Below are positions 39,121-48,478 of a DNA stretch of 64,000 bases, piece after piece. Positions within the stretch are counted from its first letter, which is position 1; each line of letters opens with the position of its first letter. A program made the position numbers and the translations under genes. The notes beneath the pieces were generated by a model. That model did no database searches, was not told where the DNA came from, and saw only the letters and a list, made by a program, of their open reading frames with translations. The stretch is from DATLXU01 sp035575515 (GTDB taxonomy: Bacteria > Acidobacteriota > Blastocatellia > UBA7656). The stretch lies in NCBI GenBank assembly GCA_035575515.1, contig DATLXU010000015.1, forward strand, positions 26,108 to 90,107, written 5' to 3'.

Positions 39121-39885
39121 ATGAGCGTATCGAATCGAGCACCGAAAGCAAAGCGCATCGCAATAAGTCTGGCGGCGATGCTGTTTCTAACTTCAAACAG
39201 CTTGCCTGTCGCTTTGTCGCAATCAGATCAAAAGCCTGCGCCAGCCGAAATACTTTCGATGACGGCAGACAACGGCAGGCGGCTGCTCGATGCGCTTCGC
39301 GAGTACACTTACTACGCAGAGCTTACCATCCAGACGGTGAGCCAGGCTGACACGATCACTGGCCAACTCTATCGCTTCTCGCTCGTATCATTTGACCGCG
39401 GCGGCAATCGGCAGGAGAAGATTCTGGAAAACACTTCGACGCTTCCCAAAGACGTTTACATCGGAACGAACGCTGCAAACAATCTCACGCGCGTTTATTC
39501 GTTCATCATCACGCCTGAAACTCTCAATCAATACGAGTTCAATTACGTCGGGCGCGAGCGCATTGATGAGCTGAACACTTACGTCTTCGACGTTAAGCCA
39601 AAGGTGAAGATGCCCGACCCGGAAAAGAGCGCTGAGCGATTCCTTAAAGGGCGCGTCTGGATTGACGATCAGGACCTTTGCGTGGTTAAAGTTTCTGGCG
39701 AGGCGCTGCCTGAGCAGAGCGCCCATCGCACTCCGCGATTCGAGACTTACTTTCAGAATTATGGAAAGTTCTGGTTCCCGGCCTACGTTTCAGCCGATGA
39801 CCAGATTCGCATGGGCAAGTACTTCAATCGCGTGATAGTCAAGGTGCGATTCACAAGCTACAAGAAAGCAACCGCGCAAGGATGA
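39121..39885 (+). CDS. LolA-like secreted protein, paralog 3 of 3
   Basis: Secreted protein of 254 residues with an N-terminal signal (hydrophobic near 15-32). Core landmarks match the other two copies: YTYYAELTIQTVSQADTITG, YRFSLVSFDRGGNRQEKILE, YEFNYVGRERIDELNTYVFD, RVWIDDQDLCVVKVSGEALP, ETYFQNYGKFWFPAYVSADD and FTSYKKAT at the end. A single cysteine in the conserved strand is peculiar to this copy. It starts 6 bp after paralog 2 and its stop overlaps the start of the DUF2723 gene by 4 bp, so these genes form one unit. Function unknown beyond the LolA-like resemblance. Confidence 0.82.
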   Translation: MSVSNRAPKAKRIAISLAAMLFLTSNSLPVALSQSDQKPAPAEILSMTADNGRRLLDALREYTYYAELTIQTVSQADTITGQLYRFSLVSFDRGGNRQEKILENTSTLPKDVYIGTNAANNLTRVYSFIITPETLNQYEFNYVGRERIDELNTYVFDVKPKVKMPDPEKSAERFLKGRVWIDDQDLCVVKVSGEALPEQSAHRTPRFETYFQNYGKFWFPAYVSADDQIRMGKYFNRVIVKVRFTSYKKATAQG

Positions 39886-42083
39886 TTGCCGCGACAACTA
39901 ACCCACTCGAATCAACAAAAGCCCGTCTGCTTTGCGCTGCGATAGTCTTCACGGCAGCGATCCTTTTATACGCCATCACGCTTGCGCCGACAGTCACGCT
40001 TGTCGACAGCGGCGAGCTTATAGTCGCCGCGCGAGGGCTTGGCGTGGCTCACCCGCCCGGCTTTCCGCTTTATGTTTTGCTAGCGCATATCGCCACGCTT
40101 GCGCCATTCGGCAACGTGGCCGCGCGCGTAAATTTCGCGTCAGCCCTTTTTGCAGCGATGGCCGCAGCCGCGCTCGCGCTGGTCGTCGCAGAGGCATTCC
40201 TCACAGCTTCGGCGATTTCAATCGCAAAAAACAGAGATGAAAAGAAAATTGCTCGCGGCAAGAAAGCAAAGAAGCGCACAGATGCAACCGAGAGCGATAT
40301 CGAAGAAAGCGCAAGCGCCACGTTGAAATGGATTGTAGCGTTCACGCCGTGTCTATCGGCAGGATTGTTGTTCGCCTTTTCGCGCACACTGTGGGCTTAT
40401 GCGACAATTGCCGAAGTCTACACGCTCAATTCGCTATTGATCCTCTTGATCTTTTTATTGATGTTTCGGTGGCGGCGATCACACGAGACGCAGGGGCGCG
40501 GAGATGCGGATAGGCGCAAACATCACAGCGATGCCTTGAAAGCCGTCGGGATGAAGGAAGTAAACAAGCCATCGCTGCGTAATCGCGTCGGCGTGTCGCC
40601 ACATCACCAACATCTCTACATTGCGGCTTTCATCTTTGGACTCGCGCTCGGCGTGCATCATGTAACGGTCGGGTTGATGATCGTTGCGCTGGCTTACCTG
40701 GTTTATTCGACAGAAGGCATTGGATTCTTTACAAGCAAGCGGCTGTTATACGCCGCGCTCTTTGCTTTCGTCGGACTCGGCATCTACATCTATCTCCCGA
40801 TTGCAGCATCGCGCGCGCCCGCAATGAACTGGGGCGACCCGCAGACGCTTGAACGATTCTGGTGGCACGTTTCGGGCAGACAGTATCAAGTCAATTTCTC
40901 TTTCGATTTATCGCGCTTTGGCGAGTTCGCAAGGCTCGCCCTGCGCGAGTTCGGCCCCTGGTGGATACCTCTTGGGCTTGCGCTTTCGCTCACGGGCTTT
41001 GTTGCCGCATTCAAGCGCGACCGCACACTCTTCTGGTTTTTCGCGCTCGCCATAATAAGCGATTTGATATACGGGATGAGCTACGAGATAGCTGAAGACA
41101 AGGACGCTTATTACCTGCCCGCGTTCATAACAATGGCCATCGCCACAGGGATAGGCGCGCGGTGGCTCATCAGCAGCATTCGATTCAATCGAGCAACGGC
41201 AAACATCTCAGGCTACGCGACCGGTGCAATTGTTGCGCTCGTCGTTCCAATTCTCGCGCTCGCGAGCAACCTGCCCTATAACAACCGCAGCCGATACTAC
41301 ATCGCAAAGGATTACGTCGAAAATATATTCAGGACTGTTGAGCCAAACGCCCTGCTGCTGACGGCAGACTGGCAGGTCTATTCGCCTATGCTATACCTGC
41401 AACAAGTCGAAGGCGAGCGCACGGATGTCATCTCGATTGACATAAAGCAGCTTCGACGCTCGTGGTATTTTGACTTCCTCAGCCGCGCTTACCCGCAGCT
41501 AATCGAAAGGACGCGCGACAAGGTTGATGCTTTTCTCGAAGACCTCAGAAGCTGGGAGCACAACCCCGACCTGTACCAGCGCGACCTCGCGCTCAACCAG
41601 CGAATCAACTCGCGCTTCTACGATATGATTCTTGCTTTCATAAGCACTCAGATTCAATCCGGCCCAGTCTATTTGACGCGCGATGTTGCGACAGGTCTGA
41701 TTGGCAATGCGATTGATCCGGAAGACGCGGAATTGAGAAAAGCGGTTTCGGAGACATATCAACTAGTCCCTCAGGGGCTCGTGTTTCAGTTGTTTCTTGA
41801 CCGCGATTTTCACAACCCGTCAGAGCCGCAGCTAACGACTCGCGGCCTCACGGACGGGACGATCAAGTTTGAAGAAGACGACCCAGTGAAAGTCAAAGTG
41901 CTGCCGGTTTATGCCAATATGCTTTACAATCGAGGGTACTACCTTGCGCAGGCCAATCAGCACGAACGGGCGATTGAGGCATTCAAACAGGCGCTAGTTT
42001 TCGCGCCAGATTACACGCTCGCAAAGCAGTCGCTGAATGAAAGCCTGAGGAAGCTCTCCGGCGGACCAACTCCGAAGCAATGA
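39882..42083 (+). CDS. DUF2723 (GT117-type) membrane glycosyltransferase with TPR end
   Basis: Polytopic membrane protein of 733 residues. The N-terminus carries the DUF2723 signature: TVTLVDSGELIVAARGLGVA, HPPGFPLYVLLAH and later GVHHVTVGLMIVALAYLVY. This family resembles protein O-mannosyltransferases and is thought to use polyprenyl-linked sugars at the periplasmic face. Two extra polar stretches interrupt the membrane region. One is the lysine-rich segment near 110-146. The other is a histidine/arginine-rich stretch near 200-246, encoded at 40477-40620, that looks repeat-derived. The C-terminal 70 residues contain TPR helices (NRGYYLAQANQHERAIEAFK). The start overlaps the LolA-like paralog 3 stop by 4 bp. 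Confidence 0.88.
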   Translation: MIAATTNPLESTKARLLCAAIVFTAAILLYAITLAPTVTLVDSGELIVAARGLGVAHPPGFPLYVLLAHIATLAPFGNVAARVNFASALFAAMAAAALALVVAEAFLTASAISIAKNRDEKKIARGKKAKKRTDATESDIEESASATLKWIVAFTPCLSAGLLFAFSRTLWAYATIAEVYTLNSLLILLIFLLMFRWRRSHETQGRGDADRRKHHSDALKAVGMKEVNKPSLRNRVGVSPHHQHLYIAAFIFGLALGVHHVTVGLMIVALAYLVYSTEGIGFFTSKRLLYAALFAFVGLGIYIYLPIAASRAPAMNWGDPQTLERFWWHVSGRQYQVNFSFDLSRFGEFARLALREFGPWWIPLGLALSLTGFVAAFKRDRTLFWFFALAIISDLIYGMSYEIAEDKDAYYLPAFITMAIATGIGARWLISSIRFNRATANISGYATGAIVALVVPILALASNLPYNNRSRYYIAKDYVENIFRTVEPNALLLTADWQVYSPMLYLQQVEGERTDVISIDIKQLRRSWYFDFLSRAYPQLIERTRDKVDAFLEDLRSWEHNPDLYQRDLALNQRINSRFYDMILAFISTQIQSGPVYLTRDVATGLIGNAIDPEDAELRKAVSETYQLVPQGLVFQLFLDRDFHNPSEPQLTTRGLTDGTIKFEEDDPVKVKVLPVYANMLYNRGYYLAQANQHERAIEAFKQALVFAPDYTLAKQSLNESLRKLSGGPTPKQ

Positions 42084-42166
42084 CACAAAACTATGATCTC
42101 GCATTGATGTGCGTCTTCTCAATCAATTGATGGGTTGGCTATAATGAAGCTTCGAGGAGAGAAGCA

Positions 42167-42538
42167 ATGGCAGAGACGACTGAAGGGATAGTATGGCCAG
42201 GAACCTCTTTGAGTGCGAGCGAAATCTTTATTGAAATGAAGAACCGTCTCGACAACGGGGCGCAGGCCGCGGCGATGGCAACCGTCATCAAGACTAAAGG
42301 CTCAACGCCGCAACAGGTCGGCGCGAAGATGGTCGTTTTCGACGACGGCTCGTTCATCGGAACCGTAGGCGGCGGCTGCATCGAGGCCGATATTTATGCC
42401 GAGTGCAAAGAGGTGCTACGCACGGGCAAAATGGCTATCTATCATTTCAATCTTAACGACGATTACGAAGACGCCGAAGGCATGGTCTGCGGCGGTCAGA
42501 TGGACGTGCTGATTGAGCGATGGACAAGCGAAGATTAG
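42167..42538 (+). CDS. XdhC/CoxI N-terminal domain protein
   Basis: The 123-residue protein matches the N-terminal domain of XdhC/CoxI, the molybdenum-cofactor chaperone and maturation factor for xanthine dehydrogenase-type enzymes. Key patterns are ATVIKTKGSTPQQVGAKMVV, GTVGGGCIEADIYAE and MVCGGQMDVLIE, including the CGG turn. The usual C-terminal Rossmann domain is absent; the reading stops cleanly after the first domain, and a sigma-54 regulator gene begins about 100 bp later. Such short forms exist elsewhere. No molybdenum enzyme genes are in the window, so its client is unknown. A GAGGAGAGAAGC sequence precedes the ATG. Confidence 0.88.
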   Translation: MAETTEGIVWPGTSLSASEIFIEMKNRLDNGAQAAAMATVIKTKGSTPQQVGAKMVVFDDGSFIGTVGGGCIEADIYAECKEVLRTGKMAIYHFNLNDDYEDAEGMVCGGQMDVLIERWTSED

Positions 42539-42639
42539 GTTTGAGCCTCGCAGGCCTGAAGCCCGCTTGAGCTTTACATTTTTGTTGTCGCCCCTCAAAC
42601 CCTCATCATCATTCAATCTCTGTGCTAAACTTTTTGTCT

Positions 42640-44019
42640 ATGTCCGATCAGCGAGTATTAATAGTTGACGATGAGCAGTCCGCCCGGCAGGGCCTCAGCG
42701 AGCTTGTTGCGAGCTGGGGCTATCAAACCGAAATGGCTGCTGACGGGCGCGAGGCACTACAGCGCATCGAGACGTTCGCGCCGCTCGTGGTCATCACGGA
42801 TATAATCATGCCCAACCTCGATGGGTTCAAGCTGCTCGCGCGCATTAAAGAAGACAGCCCCGACACGGCAGTAATACTGCTGACCGGGCAAGGTTCGGTT
42901 GACGCAGCGGTTCGCGCAGTCAGAGACGAAGGCGCGTTCTATTATTTTGAAAAGCCCATCAATACGCGCAAGCTGCAACTCGTCTTAAAAAAGGCAGTCG
43001 AGTACAGCGACGCGCGTCGCGAGAATGAATTGCTCCGCCGTCAGCTTCGCCAGTATGGCGCGTTCGGCGATATGGTCGGCAACTCCGAGGCCATGCGCGA
43101 AATTTACACGCTCATTGAGCAAGTCGCGCCTAGCGCCGTCTCGGTCCTTGTAACCGGCGAATCTGGTACGGGCAAAGAGATGGTAGCGCGCACGATTCAT
43201 AAGCTAAGCCCTCGCGCCAATCAGCCCTTTATTGCAATCAACTGCGCGGCTGTGCCTGAAACGTTGATGGAGTCGGAACTGTTCGGCCACGAAAAAGGCG
43301 CATTCACCGGAGCCGCAGAACGCCGCATCGGATGCTTTGAGCTTGCCAACAACGGCACACTGCTTCTGGACGAAATAGCCGAGATGCCTTTCCTGCTTCA
43401 AGCGAAGCTGCTGCGCGTGCTCGAAGACAAGACTGTGCGCCGGTTAGGTTCGACGCGGGAAATGAATATTGACGTGCGAGTCATCGCCGCAACGAACAAA
43501 GACCCAATCAGGGCGGTGCAGGACGGCATCCTGCGCGAGGACTTGTTGTACCGACTGAACGTTATTACAATCAAATTGCCCCCGTTGCGCGAACACCGCG
43601 ACGACATACCGCTGCTCGTGCAGCACATGATAGATGAACTCAGTCGACGACACGGTAAACCGGCGCGGCTGATTTCGCCCGAAGGCATGGATGCGCTGAT
43701 GGGCTATCACTGGCCCGGCAACATCCGCGAGCTTCGCAACGTGATTGAGCGCGCAGTTGTCATCTGTGACGACGAGCAGATTGAAAAGCGCCACTTGCCT
43801 TTTCATATCACCGGCCAGAAACCCTCACCTACAACTGATGCCGTGATGATACCGATTGGCATGCCTCTTGATGAAGTCGAACGGCGAATAATACTGAGCA
43901 CGCTTGCGCGAACTGAATACAACAAAACGCGCACAGCCGAGACTTTGCGGATAAGCCTCAAGACGCTTCACAACAAGCTGAAGGCATACCGCGAAGCTGG
44001 CGAGGAGAAACTTGATTGA
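42640..44019 (+). CDS. NtrC-type sigma-54-dependent response regulator
   Basis: Regulator of 459 residues: a receiver (about 1-120) with VLIVDDEQSAR and phospho-acceptor aspartate in VVITDIIMPNLDG; an AAA+ sigma-54 activator domain (about 140-375) with GESGTGKE, EKGAFTGA and GTLLLDEIAEMP; and a Fis-type helix-turn-helix (NKTRTAETLRISLKTLHNKL). The ATG at 42640 gives the natural start MSDQRVLIVDDE; the GTG at 42622 would add six residues. It is followed about 130 bp later by a complete membrane histidine kinase on the same strand, its likely partner. The signal and target promoters are not visible here. Confidence 0.94.
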   Translation: MSDQRVLIVDDEQSARQGLSELVASWGYQTEMAADGREALQRIETFAPLVVITDIIMPNLDGFKLLARIKEDSPDTAVILLTGQGSVDAAVRAVRDEGAFYYFEKPINTRKLQLVLKKAVEYSDARRENELLRRQLRQYGAFGDMVGNSEAMREIYTLIEQVAPSAVSVLVTGESGTGKEMVARTIHKLSPRANQPFIAINCAAVPETLMESELFGHEKGAFTGAAERRIGCFELANNGTLLLDEIAEMPFLLQAKLLRVLEDKTVRRLGSTREMNIDVRVIAATNKDPIRAVQDGILREDLLYRLNVITIKLPPLREHRDDIPLLVQHMIDELSRRHGKPARLISPEGMDALMGYHWPGNIRELRNVIERAVVICDDEQIEKRHLPFHITGQKPSPTTDAVMIPIGMPLDEVERRIILSTLARTEYNKTRTAETLRISLKTLHNKLKAYREAGEEKLD

Positions 44020-44057
44020 AAGTTGTCGGTAATCAGTGGCTAGTATTCAACTGAAAG

Positions 44058-44152
44058 CGTGGCGCCTTAGAAATGGCTCTGGGAGCCGATTACAAGGCTA
44101 TCATTCTTTCAACCGATCACTGACCACTGATCACTTTTCACTGACTACTGAC
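44058..44152. repeat. Repeat-like spacer before the histidine kinase
   Basis: The spacer contains CTCTGGGAGCCGATT near 44086, related to TTCTGGGAGCCGGATT near 52403, over an alignable 45-bp block. It is followed by redundant CACTGA/TGATCACT units at 44118-44152. The frame stays open back to 44036, but the translation is repeat-like and I place the gene start at 44153. Confidence 0.35.
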
Positions 44153-46066
44153 ATGGCAATAACAGCAACAGCAGGCAAACAGTTGGCGCAAGAAGAGGCT
44201 GCGGAAAAGGGCGCGGCTCGCCGAGCTGCGGGTTTGCCGAAACCCAGGCTTGGAGTTCGCGCCCGGCAGATTGCTCTAATCACGCTGCTTGTCGCGCTGG
44301 TTGTTGCTATTACAACGATCATAAACATAGCTCACCTGACGGGCGTTATAATCAATCGCACTGCGGAAGAAGCGAGCCAGGTCTCGAATCAGATTGCATA
44401 CGCCATTCAGCAGGAGCTTGCGCACAACAGCTCGAAAGACCACCTCGCTCCCAACGCCGCTCTTGCGAGCGAGCATTCGGGCGTTCGCGGTTTGTTGGAA
44501 TCAACGATCGTCACTTCGCGCACGATAAATTACCTGTTCATCTCTAACCCGGAGGGGCTTGAGCTTGCTGCGAATCGTTATATGATCGGCGACACATCAC
44601 AAGCGCGCCCGGACTTCACGGCGCTTGCGAACGAGAGCGCATACTCTCAGCTTGCCAGCATCTTTTTGGGTGCACCGATTTACGAGTACCGCAAAACGAT
44701 TCAGAACGAGGACGGCTTCACAGGCGAGCTACACATTGGCGTTTCTGCGGCAGCAGTTCGACGCGAATTGATTTCGCCAATCACAACTAATCTCATCATC
44801 GGAGTGCTTGCAATCTTAGGCGCGGCGATTGTCGCAATCAGTTCAGCGAACTTGCTGCTTCGTCCGCTCGAAGCAATATCATCGAGCATCGAGAGATTGC
44901 AACGCGCTGACGGGCCAGCAGCGATTGACAATGTAGAGCTTCCGCAGGACGAAATGGTCACGGGTGTGACATCTCGCTTGCGCGCTCTTGGAGCAAGGCT
45001 CGCAGGCGAACGCTCCGAGCTTGAAATCATGCGTGGCCGCCTGCGACAGGTCATAAGCCATCTCGAAGAGAGATTACTTTTGATTAATCGCGAAGGCCGC
45101 GTGATTCTAGCAAGCCCCGATGCCGAGCAAATACTAGGCGTCGCGAATACAGAATTGACAGGCCTTCCAATTGACGAAACTCTTGGACTCAATCATCCGC
45201 TCGTTGACACCATCGAGCGTGCATTCAGCGAGAGACGTTCAATCGCACGCGCTACGCTCGAGGTTCCTGACGGCTCGCGCGCGCGACAGTTACTCACGTC
45301 GGTTCAATACATCGAGGACGCGGGCGAGCCTGTTGGCGTGCTCGTTAGCCTGCGCGATTATGAATCGTTTCAAAAGTACGAATCGCAATGGGACTTGTCG
45401 AAGAAGCTTGCCGATCTTGGCCGCATAACGAGTGGGATAGCCCACGAAGTCAAAAACCCGCTCAACGCGATGGTGATTCATCTTGAGATTCTCCGCTCGA
45501 AGCTCGAATCGGGCAAAGGCGATCCGTCGCATCAGCTTGAGATTCTGGATTCGGAGATCAAGCGGCTTGATCGCGTCGTGCAGACGTTCTTGAACTTCAC
45601 GCGGCCTGTCGAGGTGAACCTTGAGCCGCTCGAATTGAATTCCCTAGTCAGCCAGGTGGTGGCGCTCGCTTCGACTGAAGCAGCCGAGCGCGGCGTTTCG
45701 ATTCACACGCATCTGGCCGAAGGCCCGATTGAAATCAAGGGCGATGAAGACCTCTTCAAGCAGGCATTGTTGAACGTGATAATAAACGGCTGCCAGGCGA
45801 TGCCCGAAGGCGGGCCGTTGAAAGTCACGACCTCGCGCGGAGCAGACGGCTCTGCGCGGATTACGGTAACCGACAGAGGCGTCGGCATACCTGAAGAAGC
45901 GCGCGATCGTATTTTCAACCTCTACTACACGACGAAGAAGGGCGGCACAGGCATCGGGCTTGCTCAGGCATTCCGCGCAATGCAAATGCACAACGGAACT
46001 ATTCGCTTCGAGAGCGAAGTCGGCGTGGGCACGACTTTTGAAATAATTCTTCCCGCATTGAGCTAA
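44153..46066 (+). CDS. Membrane sensor histidine kinase (NtrB/AtoS-like)
   Basis: Sensor kinase of 637 residues. A first membrane segment near 38-60 and a second near 215-240 bracket a periplasmic sensor domain of about 150 residues. HAMP-like and PAS domains follow (LLINREGRVILASPDAEQIL). The HisKA domain has the phospho-acceptor H431 in SGIAHEVKNPLNAM. The ATPase has an N-box in NVIINGCQAMPEGG, a G1 box in VTDRGVGIPEEA and a G2 box in GGTGIGLAQA. The ATG at 44153 begins after a repeat-like leader. It directly follows the sigma-54 response regulator and should phosphorylate it. The signal is unknown. Confidence 0.93.
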   Translation: MAITATAGKQLAQEEAAEKGAARRAAGLPKPRLGVRARQIALITLLVALVVAITTIINIAHLTGVIINRTAEEASQVSNQIAYAIQQELAHNSSKDHLAPNAALASEHSGVRGLLESTIVTSRTINYLFISNPEGLELAANRYMIGDTSQARPDFTALANESAYSQLASIFLGAPIYEYRKTIQNEDGFTGELHIGVSAAAVRRELISPITTNLIIGVLAILGAAIVAISSANLLLRPLEAISSSIERLQRADGPAAIDNVELPQDEMVTGVTSRLRALGARLAGERSELEIMRGRLRQVISHLEERLLLINREGRVILASPDAEQILGVANTELTGLPIDETLGLNHPLVDTIERAFSERRSIARATLEVPDGSRARQLLTSVQYIEDAGEPVGVLVSLRDYESFQKYESQWDLSKKLADLGRITSGIAHEVKNPLNAMVIHLEILRSKLESGKGDPSHQLEILDSEIKRLDRVVQTFLNFTRPVEVNLEPLELNSLVSQVVALASTEAAERGVSIHTHLAEGPIEIKGDEDLFKQALLNVIINGCQAMPEGGPLKVTTSRGADGSARITVTDRGVGIPEEARDRIFNLYYTTKKGGTGIGLAQAFRAMQMHNGTIRFESEVGVGTTFEIILPALS

Positions 46067-46174
46067 AGAACTACCAGAAAAATTTACGCGGCTGCGAACC
46101 CGTAGAGCATCTCGCACATCACAGGCTTGGGATTATTGGATAATGAAGCAGAGGGGATTGCCGGAGGGCTCAAG

Positions 46175-47446
46175 ATGCATAAGCAATCCTTGAAGCGCGC
46201 GGTTGTGGCCACGACAATCGCGCTGCTACTTGCCGCAGGGTTCGTTCGCGCTCAGAGCGATGGGCAGATTCTGAAAATAACTCGGCCTCTTGGCGCGGAA
46301 AAGCAATACAACAGAACTGCGCCGGTCGCTCAGATGGAGCGCGACTCGGCTTTTGCGCGACTGCATCCAGAACGTGCGCAGGCTGAGCGAAGAAGTCTTG
46401 GACGCGTTCGTTCGCAGGCGAATCAATCTACGGCAATGAGCCGCGCGCAAGCGGCCTCTGCTCCTGCGCTTCAGAGCTTCGGCACGGGCGGCGGCGATAT
46501 TTTTGAAATCGAACCGAATGACAGCATTGCGCAGGGTGTCTCATTGCCAGTGAACATTTTCGGTGAAATCAGCTTCGACGGCGACGTTGACTTCTTTGCG
46601 TTCCCTGCCCTAGCCGGTCAGCAAATAACCGTTGAGGCGTTCGCTGCGCGACTGAGCGGTTCGCAGTTGATAGCCGATATTGCGCTGTTTGATGCTTCGG
46701 GCCGCCTGCTCGATGAAGACGTGGGCGATGAGGACAATGATCCGCTGCTTCGCTATACGCCTGCGAGCAATGAGGTGTTAATCGTTGGCATCGCGGACGA
46801 AGATGATTTCGGCGGCTCGGCTTTCGATTACTTGCTAAATATCACGCGCGGCATTGACGTGGACGAAGATGAGCCGAACGACCGCCGCGCGCAGGACCTG
46901 CCTGAATTGCCCGTAACGATCTTCGGTGAGATTGACGGGCGCGGCGACGTTGATTTTTATAGCTTCGTCGCAAGCGCGGGTCAAACGTTGATTGTTGATG
47001 TTGACGCTGAAGTGCTCGGCTCGCGGCTCGACCCTGAAATCAACCTGAGCGACCCGACGACGGGCGCGGAGTTCTTTTACAACGATCAAAACGACGGCGA
47101 CGATTCGCGCTTTAACATTGTGCTGCCTTACACAGGCCGTTATGTCATAGGCATCAGCGCATTCAACAGCAACTCAACTGGATTTTATCGTTTGAACGCC
47201 TCGATTGTTTCGGGCGCGGGCGCTCCACTTATTACTCGCGTCACGAAAATTTCCAAGAAGATATTCGAGGTTTCAGGCATCGGATTCACCTCAGGCACTG
47301 TAGTTGAGGTGAATGGAAGGGCGCGCAACACGACGACTGTGAGTTCCGGCACGCTTCGTGCAAAAGTTAAGGCGAGGGTTGGAGACGTTGTTACTGTACG
47401 AAATCCGCCCGATGACCGGCGATCCAATCCATTAATTGTTCAATAA
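46175..47446 (+). CDS. Secreted protein with two PPC domains and an IPT/TIG-like C-terminal module
   Basis: Secreted protein of 423 residues with a signal peptide (about 1-26, ending FVRAQS). A polar stretch is followed by two bacterial pre-peptidase C-terminal (PPC) beta-sandwiches near 115-235 and 240-350. Each opens with EPND and carries the FGEI..GDVDFF/Y pattern. The last 75 residues (PLITRVTKISKKIFEVSGIG, then GTVVEVNGRARN) look like an IPT/TIG-like fold and resemble the ends of the proteins at 48924 and 53446. No protease domain is present, unlike most PPC proteins. GGAGGG precedes the ATG at 46175; the longer start at 46127 is rejected. Likely a surface adhesion or matrix protein. Confidence 0.82.
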   Translation: MHKQSLKRAVVATTIALLLAAGFVRAQSDGQILKITRPLGAEKQYNRTAPVAQMERDSAFARLHPERAQAERRSLGRVRSQANQSTAMSRAQAASAPALQSFGTGGGDIFEIEPNDSIAQGVSLPVNIFGEISFDGDVDFFAFPALAGQQITVEAFAARLSGSQLIADIALFDASGRLLDEDVGDEDNDPLLRYTPASNEVLIVGIADEDDFGGSAFDYLLNITRGIDVDEDEPNDRRAQDLPELPVTIFGEIDGRGDVDFYSFVASAGQTLIVDVDAEVLGSRLDPEINLSDPTTGAEFFYNDQNDGDDSRFNIVLPYTGRYVIGISAFNSNSTGFYRLNASIVSGAGAPLITRVTKISKKIFEVSGIGFTSGTVVEVNGRARNTTTVSSGTLRAKVKARVGDVVTVRNPPDDRRSNPLIVQ

Positions 47447-47671
47447 TAATGGATTGCCGGGAATCTGATGTCGGACAAGCGTGGGATTTTTGAAATCAGA
47501 CAAAGAGTTCGGGCCGCTCGATATGGTATGGACTTTATTCTATATCGGCTGTCTGGGCTTTAAGCCGTGTTTTTTGGCTTACGCGGCAGCGTAATAATTT
47601 CACGATTTATCAGGAAAGATTTGGCGCGTTTGTCTGGAAACGAGTCACATAAGTTCAGGAGGAGAGCGAAA

Positions 47672-48478
47672 ATGTCAACCAAGTTTATAGCTATCGTGCT
47701 TGCAGCCGTGATTGCGGCGGCGGGTGTTTTAGCTATCAGCAACAGTGGGTCATCGAGCCGCGTTGCTCGGAATGACGCGAACGGCCAAGTCGTGAAAACG
47801 GCTCTGGCAGCCGATTCCGAAGCGTCGAGCGAAGCTTTCATAAGCGATTTCAAATCAGGTTACGCAGATGGATTTAACGCAGGCGTAGCGGGCCTGAGCT
47901 ATCCTGATCAGGCGAGCATGACGAGTAACGCGCGGGGATACCTCGACGGGTTCAGTCAGGGCTATACGGATGGTCAGAACCAACAATCCAATCTTCGCAG
48001 CAAACTCTGCGGCAACACGGCTGAATATAGCACGACATCGGGGGTTTACGGCTCGCGTTCGTACCGATCATCGCGTGTTGCATCGTCGCGGGTGTTGGGC
48101 GATCGCTACTATGAGCGGCGCGAAGTTGATCGCGGCATAGGTTCGACGGCTCGCAAGGCGCTGCTGATAGCAGGCGGTGCGGCCATTGGGGCCGGACTCG
48201 GCGGCGCATTCGGCGGAAAGAAAGGCGCGATCATCGGCGCGCTCGTAGGCGGCGGAGCCGGAACCGTAGGCGCATTGACGCACCATCCGCGTCGCGCCTT
48301 TTCGCGTCACATATCTGGCAAGAGCGTCGCTGTTAAGTCCCTAATAGGCGCAGGAGCAGGAGCAGCGATCGGTGCGCTCGCGGGCGGCAAGCGCGGTGCG
48401 CTCGCAGGAGCAGCTCTTGGCGGCGGCGGCGGCGTGCTCTGGTCGCTGCTGAGCGGCAGGCGCACTTATCGGCGATAA
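47672..48478 (+). CDS. Glycine-zipper envelope protein with YxDGF repeats
   Basis: The 268-residue protein begins with a hydrophobic signal or anchor (about 3-22). Near 55-95 the motif YADGFNAGVAG is echoed by YLDGFSQGYTDGQNQ, a short tyrosine/glycine repeat. A Ser/Arg/Tyr-rich stretch follows, then two glycine-zipper segments near 165-210 and 225-260 (for example GGAAIGAGLGGAFGGKKGAI), of the kind that insert in membranes. AGGAGGAG precedes the ATG at 47672; the earlier in-frame start lacks support. Function is unknown; glycine-zipper proteins usually sit in the outer membrane or form pores. It stands alone between two secreted-protein genes. Confidence 0.75.
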   Translation: MSTKFIAIVLAAVIAAAGVLAISNSGSSSRVARNDANGQVVKTALAADSEASSEAFISDFKSGYADGFNAGVAGLSYPDQASMTSNARGYLDGFSQGYTDGQNQQSNLRSKLCGNTAEYSTTSGVYGSRSYRSSRVASSRVLGDRYYERREVDRGIGSTARKALLIAGGAAIGAGLGGAFGGKKGAIIGALVGGGAGTVGALTHHPRRAFSRHISGKSVAVKSLIGAGAGAAIGALAGGKRGALAGAALGGGGGVLWSLLSGRRTYRR

